In this document: one piece after another, positions 33,657 to 37,048 of the stretch
How the letters are laid out: each line of letters starts with the position of its first letter
Numbering within the stretch: the first letter of the stretch is position 1
Assembly: GCA_902801765.1 (NCBI GenBank)
Contig: CADCJO010000022.1
Span: forward strand, 8,966-46,013
DNA: 37,048 nt
Direction of reading: 5' to 3'
Source of the DNA: an uncultured Eubacteriales bacterium
GTDB lineage: Bacteria > Bacillota > Clostridia > Christensenellales > Aristaeellaceae
Made by a program: the position numbers and the translations under genes
Notes under the pieces: generated by a model
Databases searched by the model: none
Told to the model about the DNA's origin: nothing
The model's input: only the letters and a program-made list of their open reading frames with translations

Positions 33657-35210
33657 TTGCTTCGTTTTTTATCTTTCATCCTTGCCTTGACGCTTCTCTG
33701 CCCTCCCGCGCTGGCTACAACCATGGACGACATTCTGTCCCTGGGCATGATTTCTGTCAAAACGCAGTACCTGAACCCCCTCCAGGCGGAGGAGCGGGAA
33801 TTTCAATCCCTGACCGCGCTGGTATACGAAGGACTGTTCTCCCTGGACGACGACTATATGCCCAAGCTCTGCCTGGCCGCCTCCTGCGACTCCACCACGG
33901 ACGGGAAAAGCTGGACAGTGCGCATCCGGCCCGACGTGTATTTCCACGACGGCCAGCAGTGCACCGCCTACGATGTGGAAGCCACCATCAACGAAATCCT
34001 GCGACTGGCGGAAATGGGTCTGGGGCAGTACAATCAGCTGAAATACATCATCAGCAAAGTGTCCGTCAACAGCGCCGAATCGCTGCAGATCAGCGTCAGC
34101 CGCCCTTACTTCGCGGTGCGCTTCGCTCTCACCTTTCCGGTGCTGCCCCGGGATCAGGTGCAAGCCGCCCAGCCCGCCGGAACCGGCCCCTTCAAGGTCG
34201 ATCAGTTCCTGCCCGCCAACACGCTTCACCTTTCCGCCAATGAAAACTACTGGAACGGCGCGCCCACGGTGAAGGGCATCAACGTGGAATTCAAGGCCAC
34301 CAACCGCGAGCTGATCATGGACTACGAATATAACCGCGTGGACGCCGCCATCACCCGCAGCGCCTCCGCCGGGCAGTACCAGACCGGCCTGACCAACCTG
34401 AACATCGCCTACCGCACCCGGCAGCTGGAAACGCTGCTGCTGAACGACAGCGCAAGCGCTTTCCCCCTGAATAATGTTGAAATCCGCAAGGCGGTTCGTT
34501 ACGCCATCGACTTTGACAACATCGCCAATACGGTGTACATGGGCATGGCCAAGCGGACGGATACCCCAATGCCCGCGGGTACCTGGATGTACAAAGACAA
34601 CGAAGAAGCCTATTCCTACAACCCGGACAAAGCCCGGCAGATCCTGGACGAGCAGGGCTGGAAATCCAACCCCAACCGCGACAACGGCGTCCGGTATACC
34701 ACGGTAACGGAAAGCGGTCAGCAGAAAGAACGGAAGCTGGTGCTGGGTCTGTACGTGTATGAGGAGCAGGAAAACTCCGTTCGCGTGCAGGTGGCGGGCA
34801 TGATCAAGGATTATCTGGCCGCCGTGGGCATCAGCGTGCATATCGAAAGCGTCAGCTTCGCCACTGCCGCCGCCCGCCTGAAGGCCCGAAACTACGACAT
34901 GGCCATCGCCGCCTTCCAAATGGACGTGGTGCCCGATCCCGGCTTCCTGCTTATGCCCGGCAACACCGGCAACTACACCGGCTACCGCTCCTCCGCCATG
35001 GATAAGCTGTGCAAAGCCATGCGCGAAGAAAGGGAATTCAGCCAATACAAACAGCTGCTCTGGGACATTCAGGATCAGTTCTGCCAGGACTGCCCTTTCA
35101 TCTGCATGTGGTACCGTGCCGGGGCACTGCTGACCCGGAAAGTATTCACCACCGTCCGCGATGTGCGGGAGCCGGAAATTCTCCGCGGCATTGAGGATGT
35201 GGGCAGGTAG
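33657..35210 (+). CDS. ABC-transporter oligopeptide/solute-binding protein (SBP_bac_5)
   Basis: 517 aa from TTG 33657. A signal peptide follows (LRFLSFILALTLLCPPALA), then a family 5 solute-binding domain: YEGLFSLDDDYMPKLCLAAS, KSWTVRIRPDVYFHDGQQCTAY, GTGPFKVDQFLPANTL, NNVEIRKAVRYAIDFDNIAN and KARQILDEQGW. No lipobox cysteine is seen at the cleavage site. The start is uncertain: the frame is open back to ATG 33513 (565 aa), inside the transglycosylase gene, but then repeat element D would be translated ahead of the signal peptide; TTG 33657 gives a normal secretion signal but lacks an RBS. No permease or ATPase genes accompany it, so its partner is elsewhere or it is a sensor-type protein. 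Confidence 0.85.
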   Translation: MLRFLSFILALTLLCPPALATTMDDILSLGMISVKTQYLNPLQAEEREFQSLTALVYEGLFSLDDDYMPKLCLAASCDSTTDGKSWTVRIRPDVYFHDGQQCTAYDVEATINEILRLAEMGLGQYNQLKYIISKVSVNSAESLQISVSRPYFAVRFALTFPVLPRDQVQAAQPAGTGPFKVDQFLPANTLHLSANENYWNGAPTVKGINVEFKATNRELIMDYEYNRVDAAITRSASAGQYQTGLTNLNIAYRTRQLETLLLNDSASAFPLNNVEIRKAVRYAIDFDNIANTVYMGMAKRTDTPMPAGTWMYKDNEEAYSYNPDKARQILDEQGWKSNPNRDNGVRYTTVTESGQQKERKLVLGLYVYEEQENSVRVQVAGMIKDYLAAVGISVHIESVSFATAAARLKARNYDMAIAAFQMDVVPDPGFLLMPGNTGNYTGYRSSAMDKLCKAMREEREFSQYKQLLWDIQDQFCQDCPFICMWYRAGALLTRKVFTTVRDVREPEILRGIEDVGR

Positions 35211-35292
35211 CTGTGCGCCGCTTCCTGAGGCTCCGTTCGGTTAAGTGATGATTCCTGACCGTCCCGCATAAGCTGTTGCAGGGGGTGATCGG

Positions 35293-35547
35293 ATGAGCCT
35301 GTCCGAGCTGCGCACGAAGGATGTGGTCAACACATTGGACGGTAAGCGCCTGGGGAAAGTCATGGATATCGAATTTGATGAACGCGACGGCCGCGTGGAG
35401 GCGCTGGTGGTGCCCGGCGAATTCAAGGTTGGCAATGTGATTCGCGGAGAAAAATGCGGGGTCGTCATCCCCTGGCAGCGCATCTGCAAAATCGGTGAAA
35501 ATGTGATCCTGGTAGAGATTGGGCCGGAAGATCTTCTGGATGAATAA
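35293..35547 (+). CDS. YlmC/YmxH-family PRC-barrel sporulation protein
   Basis: 84 aa, a single PRC-barrel domain: SELRTKDVVNTLDGKRLGKV, DIEFDERDGRVEALVV and WQRICKIGENVILVEI. The family is conserved among endospore formers (YlmC/YmxH); its role is not well defined. RBS AGGGGGTG precedes ATG 35293. It stands between the solute-binding gene and nrdR with an AT-rich gap after it. Confidence 0.85.
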   Translation: MSLSELRTKDVVNTLDGKRLGKVMDIEFDERDGRVEALVVPGEFKVGNVIRGEKCGVVIPWQRICKIGENVILVEIGPEDLLDE

Positions 35548-35584
35548 AAAATGAAATGATTTTGAAATAATTTCGTAAAAATTA

Positions 35585-35613
35585 TAGACAAAACGAAAAA
35601 AAAAAGTTATAAT
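35585..35613 (+). promoter_or_regulatory. Sigma-A-type promoter of nrdR
   Basis: TAGACA at 35585-35590 and a perfect TATAAT at 35608-35613, 17-bp spacing with an A-rich spacer. The predicted transcription start falls at about 35619-35621. Confidence 0.65.
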
Positions 35614-35614
35614 T

Positions 35615-35645
35615 ATGCCGCGAAGCATAAAATGCTCCGCGGCAT
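35615..35645. promoter_or_regulatory. Strong inverted repeat at the nrdR transcription start
   Basis: ATGCCGCG (35615-35622) pairs with CGCGGCAT (35638-35645) and AGCAT (35624-35628) with ATGCT (35632-35636), with a 3-nt loop and one mismatch. It overlaps the predicted start of transcription. It may be an operator, a 5' stabilising hairpin, or a terminator for the preceding gene, although no T-run follows on the plus strand. Confidence 0.6.
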
Positions 35646-35708
35646 TGTTCATTGAATCATCAGCTTATGTGCAAGAAACAAAGGATATGACGAAAAGGAG
35701 GAAGCGCT

Positions 35709-36182
35709 GTGAAGTGCCAGTTCTGTAATTGTGCCGACAGCCGCGTGGTGGATTCCCGTCCCACCGACGACGGCAATTCCATCCGCCGCCGCCGTGAATG
35801 CATCAACTGCGGCAAGCGGTTCACCACCTATGAAAAAATCGAGGTACAGCAGCTGCTGGTGATCAAAAAGGACAACTCCCGCGAGCTGTTCGATCCCAAG
35901 AAAGTTCGCAGCGGCATTATCGCGGCGTGCCACAAGCGGCCCGTCAGCGCGGCGGAGATCGAAAAAATTGTCAATTCCATCGAACAGCTGGCGTACAACA
36001 ATTTGCAGGAAGAAATCACCACCCGGCAAATCGGCGAAATGGTGATGGAATCCCTGCGCAAGCTGGACGAGGTGGCGTATATCCGCTTCGCGTCCGTCTA
36101 CCGCTCCTTTACCGATATACCCACCTTTATGCAGGAATTGAAAGCGCTTGTGAGCGATAAAGATGAGGAAGATAAGGCGTGA
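35709..36182 (+). CDS. nrdR: NrdR transcriptional repressor of ribonucleotide reductase genes
   Basis: 157 aa. The N-terminal zinc ribbon reads CQFCNCADSRVVDSRP then CINCGKRFTTYE (four Cys), followed by the ATP-cone domain (VIKKDNSRELFDPKKVRSGI). NrdR senses ATP/dATP and represses nrd operons at NrdR boxes. GTG start 35709 has AAAGGAGG at 7-nt spacing. It is monocistronic, with a promoter and a strong terminator. No nrd gene is in the window. Confidence 0.95.
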   Translation: MKCQFCNCADSRVVDSRPTDDGNSIRRRRECINCGKRFTTYEKIEVQQLLVIKKDNSRELFDPKKVRSGIIAACHKRPVSAAEIEKIVNSIEQLAYNNLQEEITTRQIGEMVMESLRKLDEVAYIRFASVYRSFTDIPTFMQELKALVSDKDEEDKA

Positions 36183-36200
36183 CCCTTTCCCCTGTCTTCA

Positions 36201-36240
36201 ACAGCCGGTTTTGCTGATCATGACAAAACCGGCTGTTTTT
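36201..36240 (+). terminator. Intrinsic terminator after nrdR
   Basis: A perfect 12-bp stem ACAGCCGGTTTT (36201-36212) / AAAACCGGCTGT (36225-36236) ends in a T-run. Confidence 0.93.
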
Positions 36241-36262
36241 TATTCGATTTCCGAATTATTAA

Positions 36263-36387
36263 TACTAAACTCAAGCTAAAAATGTATCAGATTTGGGATG
36301 GATTTTACGCCGTGGCTAAGCTGAATGGAGGGAGGCGTAGCAGCGCTACGTTGACCGGAAGATGATATAGTTTTAGATTGAGTTTAG
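36263..36387. mobile_element. Miniature inverted-repeat element, copy 2
   Basis: Nearly identical to 13033-13148 over its whole length, with an 11-bp extra stretch (CGGAAGATGAT) just before the right inverted end. The left end is intact (TACTAAACTCAAGCTAAAA at 36263); the right end stops at TTGAGTTTAG, missing the final TA found in copy 1, and IS sequence begins at once. It lies 23 bp after the nrdR terminator. Confidence 0.75.
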
Positions 36388-37048
36388 AGTCTGTTTCTAA
36401 AAGCATACCCACCCGAATTATGCAAGAAGTATACGGATACAGGCCAAATGGACAAAAGCCAAGAAGCGATCCGCGCGTTTGTTATAGCGGGTAGCTACGC
36501 GGCGGAATTCCTTCAGCTTCAAGAAAAACGTCTCCACCAAATGTCGTTCCTTGTAAAGCCACCAATCCACGAACCAGGGATCGGATTCATTGCTCTTGGG
36601 AGGGATGCAGAAATCAGCGCCGATATTGGCGATAAACTCCCGCAATTCCCATTTCCCGTAGGCTTTGTCGGCTAAAACAGCCATCCCAGGACGCAATTTG
36701 ACCGCTTCCAGTATCTCCTGCGCGACCTTTACGTCATGCACGTTCCCAGCAGAAAGCTGAACATGAATCGGGTTGCCAAGAGCATCCACGACAGCATGAA
36801 TCTTGGTGCTTCTGCCGCCCCGACTGACCCCGATGCACTGATTCTTTTGGGCAGGATTTTCTTCCGCCTTTTGGCTATCATCCTCCCCCTCTCTCGGCAC
36901 CCGCGCTTGCCTTGTGTGCCTTGATATAGGTACTATCTATACTGATGTCTAAAGTGCTCCCCATGTCAAGGACAATCGAATTTGCGACAATAGACTACAG
37001 CGAAAAGCCATGATAGAATAGAACTGCCAGCAATGGAGGATAGGGCAA
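36388..37048 (-). mobile_element. IS5-type insertion sequence, cut by the window end
   Basis: The sequence from 36388 starts AGTCTGTTTCTAAAAG, a typical IS5-family end, and contains a minus-strand DDE transposase. Only one end lies inside the window; the other terminal repeat and the N-terminal part of the transposase are beyond 37048. Confidence 0.7.
36418..36900 (-). pseudogene. IS5-family transposase, C-terminal part; frameshifted relative to its upstream part
   Basis: 160 codons covering CIGVSRGGRSTKIHAVVDAL, the second catalytic Asp in MAVLADKAYGKWELR and the catalytic Glu in KERHLVETFFLKLKEFRR. The first catalytic Asp lies in another frame upstream (minus strand 36964-36878: DISIDSTYIKAHKASAGAER), which ends at a TGA. 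The two frames join if one base is removed from the five-G run (CCCCC on plus at 36885-36889). The upstream frame also has an in-frame TAG at 36997-36995. Either a programmed frameshift produces the active protein or the gene is decaying; the extra TAG favours decay. Confidence 0.7.

Overview
The window reads as chromosomal DNA of a GC-rich (by eye well above 50% GC) endospore-forming member of the Bacillota, most likely class Clostridia. The evidence is a SpoIVFA/SpoIVFB-type pair, a YlmC/YmxH-family protein, PrsW, the elongation factor P plus CD1247-like arrangement, and the zapA / U32 peptidase / mutS2 order. I cannot fix family or genus. Coding density is high, RBSs are strong AGGAGG type, and no tRNA, rRNA, CRISPR array, phage or plasmid module was seen.

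Layout. 1-134: two perfect hairpins, no gene. 135-1693 (minus): spoIVFB and spoIVFA, overlapping by 4 bp. 1833-3145 (plus): RNase HI and PrsW, each with its own promoter. 3197-4600 (minus): a polyprenyl-phosphate sugar transferase sharing a bidirectional terminator with prsW. 4861-5715 (plus): NudC-type Nudix hydrolase, overlapping tail to tail with comF (5688-6473, minus). 6656-13020 (plus): GntR/FCD regulator, PepF oligopeptidase, DUF3795 protein, Lrp/AsnC regulator with a class I aminotransferase, CapA-like protein and PyrR. 13268-15086: a degenerate isopropylmalate-dehydrogenase-like protein and a small ABC/AAA-type ATPase. 15202-17532: Xaa-Pro peptidase, EF-P, CD1247-like protein. 17741-23323: cyclophilin, ZapA, U32 protease/hydroxylase, MutS2. 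23472-26479: OmpR-type response regulator, sensor kinase and ispE. 26495-28620: ferredoxin-type aldo/keto reductase and tRNA-dihydrouridine synthase. 28672-28983 (minus): glutaredoxin-like protein. 29392-35210: polA, coaE, lytic transglycosylase, oligopeptide-binding protein. 35293-36182: YmxH-type PRC-barrel protein and NrdR. 36263-37048: a miniature inverted-repeat element and an IS5-type insertion sequence cut by the window edge.

The genes are mostly housekeeping (translation, replication, repair, isoprenoid and CoA synthesis, cell division, sporulation). The unusual content is intergenic. Four separate gaps (13024-13243, 23322-23448, 31945-32076, 33544-33640) hold the same architecture: a long imperfect hairpin whose two arms are built from 7-nt words repeated in register. 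The word differs between loci (AGAACTT, GTNAGGA, AGAGTAC). One of these has been split by a 116-bp miniature element with 19-bp terminal inverted repeats and an apparent TAA target duplication. A second copy of that element lies at 36263-36387, where its right end is abutted by the IS5-type element. The best candidates for something undescribed are this family of heptamer-built hairpins, the miniature element, and the degenerate LeuB-like protein.
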